Below are positions 22,530 through 28,302 of a DNA stretch of 39,869 bases, one piece after another (within the stretch, counting starts at the first letter, position 1; each line of letters starts with the position of its first letter). The notes beneath the pieces are model-generated. The model worked only from the letters and a program-made list of their open reading frames with translations. It ran no database searches and had not been told where the DNA came from. The stretch is from a virus. Position numbers and translations under genes: made by a program. The DNA is taken from the IMG/VR virus record IMGVR_UViG_3300030098_002311, positions 1 to 39,869 of that record, one strand, 5' to 3'.

Positions 22530-22750
22530 TATGCAGCCTCCTTTATAAATTGTTTAGCTTGTTTTAAATTTTTAAACTCTCCTTTAAAAAGATAATTAGA
22601 TAATTTATTACTTCTTAAATCTTGTTTAAAAACTTGAATGATTTTAGGCATTGGTTTATCAACACAGATTTTCCAATATCTATTTTTAGCAGCATAAAGA
22701 TAAACATAAGTGCCAGCATAAAAATTTCTTTTAATTAATTTAAGATCCAT
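22529..22750 (-). CDS. Unknown small protein, ends in the KEAA junction (73 aa)
   Basis: The sequence (YAGTYVYLYAAKNRYWKICVDKPMPKIIQVFKQDLRSNKLSNYLFKGEFKNLKQAKQFIKEAA) has a beta-rich first half and a basic helical second half. The last four codons AAG-GAG-GCT-GCA encode K-E-A-A and also form the Shine-Dalgarno for the next gene, whose start overlaps the stop. Neighbouring genes share this junction. Function unknown. Confidence 0.6.
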   Translation of the reverse strand: MDLKLIKRNFYAGTYVYLYAAKNRYWKICVDKPMPKIIQVFKQDLRSNKLSNYLFKGEFKNLKQAKQFIKEAA

Positions 22751-23102
22751 TATGTAGCTCCTTTCCGTTTTTTTCTATTTGATAAGGTTTGTAAATAGGT
22801 AAATCTTTTAACTCATCGTACACTTCTAAATTCCAATGCGATCTAAAATCAAATTTAGAAGTAAAAATACCTAAATCTTTTAGTTTATGAAAAGTCTTTA
22901 AATAATTTCTGTATGGTTTTCTATTTTTTCTATTTGGAAAACCTTTACTTAAAGAGTGCAATTCCCAATTAAGTTGAGCTTTTAAAAAAGCATCTACAGA
23001 TCTTTTGTATTTACTTTCAAAAAGATAAACAGAATTTGTAGATCCCATTCCTCTTGATGACATATCTCCGCTAGTTGCTATTAAGCATAAATTATAATCC
23101 AT
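22740..23102 (-). CDS. Unknown small protein (120 aa)
   Basis: The longest of the small genes before the integrase. It is rich in Lys, Tyr and Leu (STNSVYLFESKYKRSVDAFLKAQLNWELHSLSKGFPNRKNRKPYRNYLKTFHKL). Its 3' end reads K-E-L-H-N-G-S and runs 11 nt into the next gene. The DNA there equals the repeated junction with one base missing (AAGGAG-CTACATAATG), which explains why this product does not end in KEAA. No family recognised. Confidence 0.6.
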   Translation of the reverse strand: MDYNLCLIATSGDMSSRGMGSTNSVYLFESKYKRSVDAFLKAQLNWELHSLSKGFPNRKNRKPYRNYLKTFHKLKDLGIFTSKFDFRSHWNLEVYDELKDLPIYKPYQIEKNGKELHNGS

Positions 23103-23263
23103 TATGCAGCCTCCTTTATTTTAAATTTAATGTAATTTCTAAAACTAATATTTTTGAAATAATCGTACCCATCTTTTGAGTACATATACATCCAAGATCC
23201 AGGGTCGCTTAGACCCTGGGATTTTGCGCTAGCAAATGCTAATTTATGATTTCTTAAATACAT
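23102..23263 (-). CDS. Unknown small protein, ends in the KEAA junction (53 aa)
   Basis: A 53-residue ORF filling exactly the space between its neighbours: start overlaps the previous stop (TAATG), and its own stop overlaps the next start. It reads MYLRNHKLAFASAKSQGLSD, then PGSWMYMYSKDGYDYFKNIS and a basic end with K-E-A-A. The gene contains a perfect GC-rich inverted repeat (23199-23219). The exact tiling and the shared junction make it a real gene despite its length. Function unknown. Confidence 0.7.
   Translation of the reverse strand: MYLRNHKLAFASAKSQGLSDPGSWMYMYSKDGYDYFKNISFRNYIKFKIKEAA
23199..23219. repeat. Perfect GC-rich inverted repeat inside a small gene
   Basis: CCAGGGTC (23199-23206), loop GCTTA, GACCCTGG (23212-23219). 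Eight base pairs, GC-rich in a strongly AT-rich operon, extendable by neighbouring bases. No T-run follows on either strand. It could pause transcription or stabilise mRNA. Confidence 0.6.
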
Positions 23264-23535
23264 TAAGCAGCCTCCTTATATTTAGGTTGATATTTTTGAG
23301 CGTGTTGTGTTGCGCCTAATTTTCCACCGCAAGCAAAACCCTCAGCATTATATTTGTCGTCAAATTCAAAACCCGCATCATCCATTTTGCCAGATCTAAT
23401 TCCCCATGGATATAAGACACCAGGAACATTTAATCTGTAGCATAGAAAATTTGGGTATTGAGAATTGTGATACCAATGTGTACCAAGACCAGACTTTAAC
23501 TTAACCCAGCCAAATTTATCTTTTCTAAATGCCAT
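23263..23535 (-). CDS. Unknown small protein, ends in the KEAA junction (90 aa)
   Basis: The product (FGWVKLKSGLGTHWYHNSQYPNFLCYRLNVPGVLYPWGIRSGKMDDAGFEFDDKYNAEGFACGGKLGATQHAQKYQPKYKEAA) is rich in Trp, Tyr and Gly, which suggests a compact beta fold; no catalytic motif is evident. It ends in K-E-A-A with the embedded ribosome site and TAATG overlaps on both sides. Member of the leftward small-gene operon. Confidence 0.6.
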   Translation of the reverse strand: MAFRKDKFGWVKLKSGLGTHWYHNSQYPNFLCYRLNVPGVLYPWGIRSGKMDDAGFEFDDKYNAEGFACGGKLGATQHAQKYQPKYKEAA

Positions 23536-23867
23536 TAAGCAGCCTCCTTAGTAGTTTGATAAACTAATTGAACATTAAAAACTTCTCCCTCAAAATGATG
23601 CTGTTTTAATTTCTTTAAATTTTTAAAGAAACCAACTAACGCCATTTTATTATTAACAATGTTAAAGTGAGTAGTTTTTAATTTGATGTAATTTTTTGCA
23701 GACTTGAAATGGTAATTATTATTTCCAGCAACAAAAAATTTATTGATATAAGCATTTAACCATTTGCCTTTATCAGTTTTAGTAGAGATCTTAGGAACCT
23801 TATAAGAGACTAATTTTCTCAAGTAAGGTTTCCAAGGATGAAGTTTTAAAATATACTTAACTATCAT
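23535..23867 (-). CDS. Unknown basic small protein, ends in the KEAA junction (110 aa)
   Basis: I place the start at the ATG at 23867 (MIVKYILKLHPW), not at the in-frame ATG 24 nt upstream, because it forms an ATGA overlap with the stop of the preceding gene and follows that gene's AAAGGCTGC junction. The product is strongly basic (KPYLRKLVSYKVPKISTKTDKGKW...NLKKLKQHHFEGEVF) and ends T-K-E-A-A. The internal GEVF....KL pattern faintly resembles the 73-residue neighbour (GEFKNLKQAK), so distant paralogy is possible. Function unknown. Confidence 0.6.
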   Translation of the reverse strand: MIVKYILKLHPWKPYLRKLVSYKVPKISTKTDKGKWLNAYINKFFVAGNNNYHFKSAKNYIKLKTTHFNIVNNKMALVGFFKNLKKLKQHHFEGEVFNVQLVYQTTKEAA

Positions 23868-24010
23868 GCAGCCTTTCTTTTTTTCTCCCAAACATAAAGC
23901 GTCTTGCCAATAACTTTAGAGCTAGTGTTTTCAAGAGGGAGGATTTTAGTTTCGAAGAAATTTTCAAGAGCCTTGAAAGTCTTGAATTTGTATTTTTTAA
24001 ATTTCTTCAT
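23864..24010 (-). CDS. First gene of the leftward small-gene operon, leaderless (48 aa)
   Basis: A 48-residue basic ORF: MKKFKKYKFKTFKALENFFE, TKILPLENTSSKVIGKTLYV, then WEKKRKAA. It has no Shine-Dalgarno. The promoter -10 lies at 24021-24026, so transcription should begin about 4 nt before the ATG; leaderless translation is expected. The stop overlaps the next ATG (ATGA), and the R-K-A-A end is a variant of the KEAA junction. Being first under a repressible promoter, it may be a regulator or anti-host factor, but nothing in the sequence specifies this. Confidence 0.7.
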   Translation of the reverse strand: MKKFKKYKFKTFKALENFFETKILPLENTSSKVIGKTLYVWEKKRKAA

Positions 24011-24020
24011 TGATAATATA

Positions 24021-24049
24021 TATATAAGCATTCATTGACGGGGTGTCAA
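24021..24049 (-). promoter_or_regulatory. Promoter of the leftward small-gene/integrase operon
   Basis: Minus strand: -35 TTGACA (24049-24044), 17-bp spacer, -10 TATATA (24026-24021). It is near consensus, with the predicted start about 24014, four bases before the ATG at 24010. Confidence 0.85.
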
Positions 24050-24060
24050 GACTTATTGAC
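24035..24060. promoter_or_regulatory. TTGAC-N5-GTCAA operator with an additional half-site
   Basis: TTGAC (24035-24039), GGGGT, GTCAA (24045-24049) forms a 15-bp dyad covering the -35. A third half-site TTGAC is at 24056-24060, giving TGTCAA-N6-TTGACA as well. The same 15-bp dyad overlaps the promoter at 31415. Likely bound by a phage repressor. Confidence 0.65.
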
Positions 24061-24144
24061 AATAATGCAATTAGCTTGCTTTTATGGTAATTTTGATTAG
24101 GCGCAAGAGGGGGTATTCAACTTATTCAGTTGTTTAGAATAGTT

Positions 24145-24180
24145 ATAAAAAGCTAGTTAAGTCTGTAATTGTACTAGCTT
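24145..24180 (-). terminator. Terminator of the second leftward operon
   Basis: On the minus strand AAGCTAGT (24180-24173) pairs with ACTAGCTT (24157-24150), with a 15-base loop, followed by TTTTAT. It overlaps the stop codon of the last gene. The stem is AT-rich, so efficiency is uncertain. The region 24061-24144 holds no gene that I can see. Confidence 0.6.
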
Positions 24181-24360
24181 GTCTTGCAGCTGGATGACAT
24201 CAATTAATTTTGAATGCGCATCTTTAGAGAGAGCTGCAATACCTGGCGGATATATTCCGTCATTTTTTTTCTTTAGTCTCAATATCTTTGCGTTCAGAGA
24301 CTTTCTCTCTTTTTCCTTTTTCTGGATCTGTTGTTCCAGGTGTTTGTAGTGCGTTTGCAT
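24157..24360 (-). CDS. Short coiled-coil protein, out-of-frame overlap with upstream gene (67 aa)
   Basis: The start at 24360 has a consensus ribosome site, AAAGGAGG, 9 nt upstream, lying inside the coding part of the preceding gene. The first 101 nt overlap that gene in another frame. The product begins with a Lys/Glu coiled coil (LEQQIQKKEKERKSLNAKILRLKKKN), followed by a Pro-Gly turn and another helix (AHSKLIDVIQLQDKLVQL). The terminator starts at its stop codon. Function unknown. Confidence 0.6.
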   Translation of the reverse strand: MQTHYKHLEQQIQKKEKERKSLNAKILRLKKKNDGIYPPGIAALSKDAHSKLIDVIQLQDKLVQLQT

Positions 24361-24535
24361 TTGGATCTACCTCCTTTATGCGTTTAAAATCATAGCTTAA
24401 AGTTTTTTCATCTATGATTATTTTAGCAGCGTTAGAGGGTACACTAGCCTTAACCGCTGCATCTAAAGTTGAGAATGTTTCTACGGCTTGAAAGCCTACA
24501 CCTCCGCTCCAGAATTTTTCAAATTTTTTTACCAT
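24260..24535 (-). CDS. Unknown protein with charged C-terminus (91 aa)
   Basis: Residues 1-50 (VKKFEKFWSGGVGFQAVETFSTLDAAVKASVPSNAAKIIIDEKTLSYDFKRI) look folded; the last 35 residues are a charged, low-complexity tail that shares DNA with the overlapping gene at 24157-24360. Its start overlaps the stop of the gene before it (the TAATGG junction at 24533-24537). No family recognised. Confidence 0.6.
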   Translation of the reverse strand: MVKKFEKFWSGGVGFQAVETFSTLDAAVKASVPSNAAKIIIDEKTLSYDFKRIKEVDPNANALQTPGTTDPEKGKREKVSERKDIETKEKK

Positions 24536-24870
24536 TACGGATGATCCCTTAATAATTTATTATATTCTTTTAGATCTTTAATTTCTTTTTTTAATTTTTT
24601 ATTTTCTTCGTCTAAATTTTGATAGGATTTAATTGCCTCAATAATATATCTTGAAAAATCTATACTTTCTTCTAGTGCGTTAAATAGCCAATGTTTGCAA
24701 TCTTTAGGATTTTTTAACATAACTTGGCGCATTGTCAAACCAAATTTATCCAATCCCTCTTTGTCTCTATCCAGGATCCGAGCTATAAGCTCATTAGTAT
24801 TTGGATCTGGACTTAGATCTATTGGTTTATTCGGATACTTCGGTTCTTGCCTGGTAGTCTTTTGATCCAT
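24535..24870 (-). CDS. Helical protein resembling MazG-type nucleotide pyrophosphohydrolases (111 aa)
   Basis: The segment RDKEGLDKFGLTM...KDCKHWLFNALEESIDFSRYIIEAI resembles the first helices of phage dNTP pyrophosphohydrolases (R...KYG......WL.HA.EE..D...Y...A), where the E-E-x-x-D cluster binds magnesium. A coiled coil follows (NLDEENKKLKKEIKDLKEYNKLL). A second acidic pair, needed for a full active site, is not obvious, so it may be only a structural relative. It overlaps the LexA-like gene by 52 nt. Confidence 0.5.
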   Translation of the reverse strand: MDQKTTRQEPKYPNKPIDLSPDPNTNELIARILDRDKEGLDKFGLTMRQVMLKNPKDCKHWLFNALEESIDFSRYIIEAIKSYQNLDEENKKLKKEIKDLKEYNKLLRDHP

Positions 24871-25034
24871 CCTCTTGCCTCTAAATTTAAAACTATTTTG
24901 TGTACTCCGCTTTTAGATTTTAGACCAGCAGCGCATTTCATCTCTTCGTATGTTGGCGCTACTGGTTTCTTTTTCATATATGATTTAATGAAGTCAAAAA
25001 TTTTTTTTTGCCTTGGACTTAAACCATATTTCAT
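24819..25034 (-). CDS. Stand-alone LexA-type winged-helix DNA-binding protein (71 aa)
   Basis: The whole protein equals the N-terminal domain of LexA: LSPRQKKIFDFIKSYMKKKPVAPTYEEMKCAAGLKSKSGVHKIVLNLEARGWIKRLPGKNRSIRI matches LT.RQ..i..fI......G..PT..Ei....gl.S...v...l..Le..G.I.r.....R.i. There is no room for the C-terminal protease domain. It could occupy SOS-type boxes, or compete with a host or phage repressor, without RecA-dependent cleavage. It is the third-last block of the recombination operon and overlaps the next gene by 52 nt. Confidence 0.85.
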   Translation of the reverse strand: MKYGLSPRQKKIFDFIKSYMKKKPVAPTYEEMKCAAGLKSKSGVHKIVLNLEARGWIKRLPGKNRSIRINQ

Positions 25035-25043
25035 AACAGCTCC

Positions 25044-25337
25044 CTAAAATTGACCCATAAAATCATCTCCAGGCGATGCTGCTGGAGTTGGACCAGAGCT
25101 GCTAGATTTTTTGATGGTAATCTTTAGAGATTTATCCTCCTGGATATACCCGCTAGCCTCCATCCAAACTCCATTAATAGTAAAATTTTTTTTGAATGGC
25201 TTGCCAGCCTTATTCATTTTTTCACTATCTGGATGAACCATATCGGGATGTTTCTTTTCTGTCTTCGCAGTATTTCTCTGTAAAGAAAAAGTCGCTACCC
25301 AATTTGGATCTTTTGGTTTTTGTTGTTCAACAGCCAT
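25044..25337 (-). CDS. Unknown protein beside the recombination genes (97 aa)
   Basis: The sequence has a folded middle (GKPFKKNFTINGVWMEASGYIQEDKSLKITIKKS) with an OB-like strand pattern and a short acidic tail after a Gly/Pro/Ser linker, ending P-G-D-D-F-M-G-Q-F. An acidic, aromatic-ending C-terminus after a flexible linker is the hallmark of single-stranded DNA-binding proteins (cf. DDDIPF), so an SSB-like role next to exonuclease and annealing genes is plausible. Upstream ribosome site GGAGGATAA. Confidence 0.5.
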   Translation of the reverse strand: MAVEQQKPKDPNWVATFSLQRNTAKTEKKHPDMVHPDSEKMNKAGKPFKKNFTINGVWMEASGYIQEDKSLKITIKKSSSSGPTPAASPGDDFMGQF

Positions 25338-25341
25338 AAAA

Positions 25342-25920
25342 TTATCCTCCTATTAATTGCTGTTTTCTATTATCAAAAGCTAGCTTAATTTTTTCAAGTT
25401 TGCTTTTGTCTTCTTTAAATAGCTTTTCGAGAAATTCTTTATTCTCTCTCTTAAGCTGATCTAAATTTGCTTGATGACTACAATTTTTAATTCGATCTAA
25501 AATAATATTTGTATGATCTAATTTAATTCCTTGGTTTTCTGTTTTCTTTTCTGGTGGCATTTCAACATCTGAATAATATTTGCCGTGTAATCCTAGAGCT
25601 TTAAGTATAGCTCTATCGACAGCTCTCTTTTCTGCTACAGCTACTGGATAAACAAAGTTATTATTTAATGGAGATACTTCTCCCAAACTTTCGTGAGTTT
25701 TTCCCTCAAAAGATGCTTGAGCTTTAACAACAGCGCAGCTCTTAGTTAAATCACAATTAACTAATTCTATATTAGTTATAACTCCAAACTCTCTTGCTAA
25801 GTTTTCAACTTCATAATGTTTAATAATATAAGATCCATTATCCATTTTAATTAATCCCCCGCTGGATTTAAGACCAGCAAGGTACTGCTCCAGCGAGGGA
25901 AATTTTAGGATTTTACCCAT
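25342..25920 (-). CDS. Putative single-strand annealing/recombination protein (192 aa)
   Basis: Residues about 60-115 (SCAVVKAQASFEGKTHESLGEVSP...YPVAVAEKRAVDRAILKALGLHG) carry the pattern V.A......G....G.G........P...AE.RAv.RAi....g, typical of phage/plasmid proteins of the Rad52/Erf-like ssDNA-binding type. The C-terminal third is helical and charged. A RecB/Cas4-like exonuclease (26439-27413) lies in the same operon; exonuclease plus annealing protein is a standard phage recombination pair. Family assignment by eye is tentative. It overlaps the upstream gene by 16 nt. Confidence 0.5.
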   Translation of the reverse strand: MGKILKFPSLEQYLAGLKSSGGLIKMDNGSYIIKHYEVENLAREFGVITNIELVNCDLTKSCAVVKAQASFEGKTHESLGEVSPLNNNFVYPVAVAEKRAVDRAILKALGLHGKYYSDVEMPPEKKTENQGIKLDHTNIILDRIKNCSHQANLDQLKRENKEFLEKLFKEDKSKLEKIKLAFDNRKQQLIGG

Positions 25921-26138
25921 GAGAGAGGTTCTCCTATGTTGTGAAAGCCAGGAAAGAAACTGCTGCTGTTTAAAACCTGGCTCTCAGCATTTGAAAAGAG
26001 TAGGGAGAAAAAGACGCAAATCAAAAATATACTTAACAAGATTTTAAAGGTATTTCTGATAGTTTTTTTTTCTTGTCTCTTTCCAAATTTTGTTTTCAGC
26101 ACATACTGCTGATAATTAATCATATTTATTTTATCCAT
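25905..26138 (-). CDS. Single-pass membrane protein (77 aa)
   Basis: The start at 26138 has GGAGG 10 nt upstream (inside the previous gene). A basic N-terminal region (KFGKRQEKKTIRN) precedes one transmembrane segment (FKILLSIFLICVFFSLLFS) ending in a signal-peptidase-like NAESQ. The remaining about 25 residues (LNSSSFFPGFHNIGEPLSWVKS) would be periplasmic. Function unknown; such proteins in early operons often affect superinfection. Confidence 0.55.
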   Translation of the reverse strand: MDKINMINYQQYVLKTKFGKRQEKKTIRNTFKILLSIFLICVFFSLLFSNAESQVLNSSSFFPGFHNIGEPLSWVKS

Positions 26139-26260
26139 AATTCAATAACCTCCACAATTAAAACTCCCGCTAATAACAAAGCTAGGATGGTGTGATAGAT
26201 ATGCCAAACAACTCCTTTGCTTTCTTTTTGTTCTTGTCTTGGTAAATTTTTTTTATCCAT
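26126..26260 (-). CDS. Very small membrane protein (44 aa)
   Basis: The start is the ATG at 26260 in a TAATG overlap with the previous stop, with GGAGGAGG about 14 nt upstream; a longer in-frame form from 26341 would overlap a coding region in another frame and is less likely. The product has a polar N-terminus (MDKKNLPRQEQKESKG) and one C-terminal membrane helix (ILALLLAGVLIVEVIELWI). It overlaps the next gene by 13 nt. Function unknown. Confidence 0.55.
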   Translation of the reverse strand: MDKKNLPRQEQKESKGVVWHIYHTILALLLAGVLIVEVIELWIK

Positions 26261-26442
26261 TAATTTATATTTAACCTCCTCCATTTTTTTCTTGATTGGA
26301 TCCATCCAATAGCTGTTAATGTTCCACCCATTCGTTCCCAATCATTAAAACCCATTGGAGATCCACCTCCGCTTGGAATAGCTTTAAAATTACTTGCTCT
26401 ATATTTTCTTAATAATTTTGCTTTTGGCGTTTCTTTGTTCAT
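26260..26442 (-). CDS. Unknown small basic protein (60 aa)
   Basis: The start at 26442 (MNKETPKAKLLRKYRASNFK) forms an ATGA overlap with the exonuclease stop; an alternative ATG 12 nt upstream is possible. The sequence continues AIPSGGGSPMGFNDWERMGGTLTAIGWIQSRKKWRRLNIN, with a Gly-rich loop. Its 3' end holds the GGAGGAGG ribosome site of the next gene. No family recognised. Confidence 0.5.
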   Translation of the reverse strand: MNKETPKAKLLRKYRASNFKAIPSGGGSPMGFNDWERMGGTLTAIGWIQSRKKWRRLNIN

Positions 26443-27413
26443 GCTAACCCCCATAATCTAGTTGCTTTTAATTTATGATCTCCCATACCATTCCAGAAAA
26501 AATGATCGAAATTAGGAATAATGTCATCCACCCAGGTTGTTTTTCCAGCGTGTCTCTCCATTATTTTTTCTCTGTTGGAACAGATCTGGTTCATTTTAAC
26601 CATAAATTTTTCTAAATTTTTTGGCTTAAGTTGATCGCAATTATCTGGAGTATAAATATTATATCCCGTTTCATTGACTACAACTAAGTGAGGTTTTTTT
26701 CTTGTTGCCAAATAATAAAAAGCAACTTGCAAAATATGCTGGAACCAGCCTCTGTATTTTTCTTGCTTTGGATCTGCTGGACCCAATATCTTTTGTTGAG
26801 AAAAAGAATAAGATCCATCTTTTTTTGGTCTATTTTTTTTACGCCATTTAGTTTTTAATTCTATAAAATTATATTGATCTTCAAAATCTACTCTGCCAAT
26901 TACTGGTAGCTGGCAATCTGGCAGCTCCAGGCTAACAGATCTCTCGCATTCAATCGGATCTTTTAATCCAATTACTTTGAAAGCATCTTGCAGCTGTTTC
27001 CAGGTTAAAGCAAAAGCTAATTTATTTTCCTCATGCTGCCTGGTGTCTCTTTCATCAACTGGAGAATATTTATTAAATTGATCTATTGCTTTATCAAAAA
27101 TTTTTTTTTCTAAAGGAATTTCTTTTTTAATTAATCCAGATCCTTTTTCATATTCCCAAATAAATTTGCCGTATTGTTTTTGACCCAGCTCTCCAATCCA
27201 ATTTCCACATTTCATATTGGAATTAACTGGCAGCTCTCTTCTTTCCTCTTGGCTGAGGTATAGGTACTTATAACCCCATTGATCCTCTTCTGTGTTGATC
27301 TGAGAGGGACTATGATGGTTTAATCCGTATAGCTTAACCCAATCTGGAAGTTTTTTAATTGAGCTAATCCAATCATTTAACTCTTTTTCTGCTGCATCTT
27401 TTTTTAATATCAC
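26439..27413 (-). CDS. RecB/Cas4-like PD-(D/E)XK exonuclease (324 aa)
   Basis: GTG start (no ATG nearby, no ribosome site). Motifs in order: HHSPSQIN near residue 33 (S-x-I motif of RecB nucleases), GNWIGELGQ (G..iGe.g), G-R-V-D176 followed by NFIE185-L-K187-T (D...E-x-K active site) and FQHILQVAFYYLAT (Q...Y motif that follows the active site). This is the standard set of the phage/Cas4/RecB exonuclease group. It should resect DNA ends for annealing-based recombination with the downstream gene. First gene of its operon. Confidence 0.8.
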   Translation of the reverse strand: MILKKDAAEKELNDWISSIKKLPDWVKLYGLNHHSPSQINTEEDQWGYKYLYLSQEERRELPVNSNMKCGNWIGELGQKQYGKFIWEYEKGSGLIKKEIPLEKKIFDKAIDQFNKYSPVDERDTRQHEENKLAFALTWKQLQDAFKVIGLKDPIECERSVSLELPDCQLPVIGRVDFEDQYNFIELKTKWRKKNRPKKDGSYSFSQQKILGPADPKQEKYRGWFQHILQVAFYYLATRKKPHLVVVNETGYNIYTPDNCDQLKPKNLEKFMVKMNQICSNREKIMERHAGKTTWVDDIIPNFDHFFWNGMGDHKLKATRLWGLA

Positions 27414-27466
27414 AATGGAACATTGTTAGAACAATAGTGAAATTATTGCAAACATATATTGCCAAA
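27414..27466 (-). promoter_or_regulatory. Promoter and operator of the exonuclease operon
   Basis: Minus strand: -35 TTGCAA (27451-27446), 17-bp spacer, -10 TAACAA (27428-27423), predicted start 3 or so bases before the GTG at 27413. A 21-bp element (27446-27466) overlaps the -35 and equals the one in the repressor promoter at 19 of 21 positions. The promoter match is weaker than the others. Confidence 0.5.
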
Positions 27467-27503
27467 TATGCACATTTCATGCACAGATTGCAATTATTGG
27501 TTG

Positions 27504-28199
27504 TTATTTGTTGATATTTTGAAGTAGATTTGGGTCGTATTTAATCTTAACTGGAGATGCTATTTCAAAATCAGTTGGGACCAAATTCTTGCACAAATCA
27601 TTTACTGGTTCTCTTGTATAGTTATGTAATATATCAAAAGTGCCATTGCCTTTAGGATTAAGCAGCGCAACTACTGGCTGGCAGCCTCCAGATTTTTTTC
27701 CAATCTTTTTCTTAAAATTTTGAGATGCTTTTAAATAGCAAATTTTTCCTATTGCATCTTTTGCAAACAATTTATTTTTTGGCATATCAAAAAGCCAGAT
27801 TTCTCCATCTGAGCTGGTTCCTGGACAATCCATTTGCACAGCTCTTATATCTTCATGGTAATATTCGTATGGTATTCTAATATTATGCTGATTTTCTTTT
27901 GGAATTTCTTTAATAACGCAATCCCATTCAGATCTATATTTTAATTTAATATTTTGAGTTGGTTGATAAACTTCGGTAGGATGGATCTTTAAAATTTTTG
28001 CAATTTTTTCTGCATTATCCCAGGCAATAGCTCTGGAATTTTTTATCCATCTATTAATAGTTGATGCGTCTTTACCGATTTTTTTAGCAAAATCAGCCTG
28101 GCTCATATCCGCATTTTTGAGCAGCTTATCTAATAGCATTTCAGTATCTTCTAAATGTGTATTTTTTATAACTTTGAATTTATCTTTTGATATTGTCAT
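27504..28199 (-). CDS. CI-like repressor with Cro/CI helix-turn-helix (231 aa)
   Basis: Residues about 20-75 (LLDKLLKNADMSQADFAKKIGKDASTINRWIKNSRAIAWDNAEKIAKILKIHPTEVY) are a HTH_3 (Cro/CI) domain: SQ.DFAKKIG.D.STI.RW..... The C-terminal half (RAVQMDCPGTSSDGEIWLFDMPKNKL...ASPVKIKYDP) resembles a LexA/CI dimerisation domain, but the Ser/Lys protease pair is not evident, so self-cleavage is doubtful. I start at 28199, not at the ATG 75 nt upstream, because a strong promoter predicts transcription exactly at this ATG. Opposite orientation to the Cro-like gene. Confidence 0.8.
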   Translation of the reverse strand: MTISKDKFKVIKNTHLEDTEMLLDKLLKNADMSQADFAKKIGKDASTINRWIKNSRAIAWDNAEKIAKILKIHPTEVYQPTQNIKLKYRSEWDCVIKEIPKENQHNIRIPYEYYHEDIRAVQMDCPGTSSDGEIWLFDMPKNKLFAKDAIGKICYLKASQNFKKKIGKKSGGCQPVVALLNPKGNGTFDILHNYTREPVNDLCKNLVPTDFEIASPVKIKYDPNLLQNINK

Positions 28200-28205
28200 G
28201 CTGTC

Positions 28206-28247
28206 AATATAATTGTGGATCTTGCATTTGGCAATAGATATTTGCAA
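28206..28247 (-). promoter_or_regulatory. Repressor promoter with overlapping operator
   Basis: Minus strand: -35 TTGCCA (28234-28229), 17-bp spacer, -10 TATATT (28211-28206), predicted start at about 28199, the A of the ATG. The operator 28227-28247 (TTTGGCAATA-G-AT-A-TTTGC...) covers the -35 and recurs at 27446-27466, so the repressor probably controls its own gene. Confidence 0.8.
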
Positions 28248-28302
28248 AATAATCAAAATTTTTGATTTCCACAAACACTATAAGTTGTGTGAAATACGGG
28301 GA

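Larger units (their letters stand above)
22527..23549 (-). repeat. Dispersed operon-junction repeat (SD + KEAA + TAATG)
   Basis: The 17-mer AAGGAGGCTGC(A/T)TAATG occurs on the minus strand at 22527-22543, 23100-23116, 23261-23277 and 23533-23549, with a one-base-deleted form at 22748-22763 and a shortened form at about 23865-23879. Each copy encodes the C-terminal K-E-A-A and stop of one gene, its SD core, and the next ATG. Confidence 0.9.
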
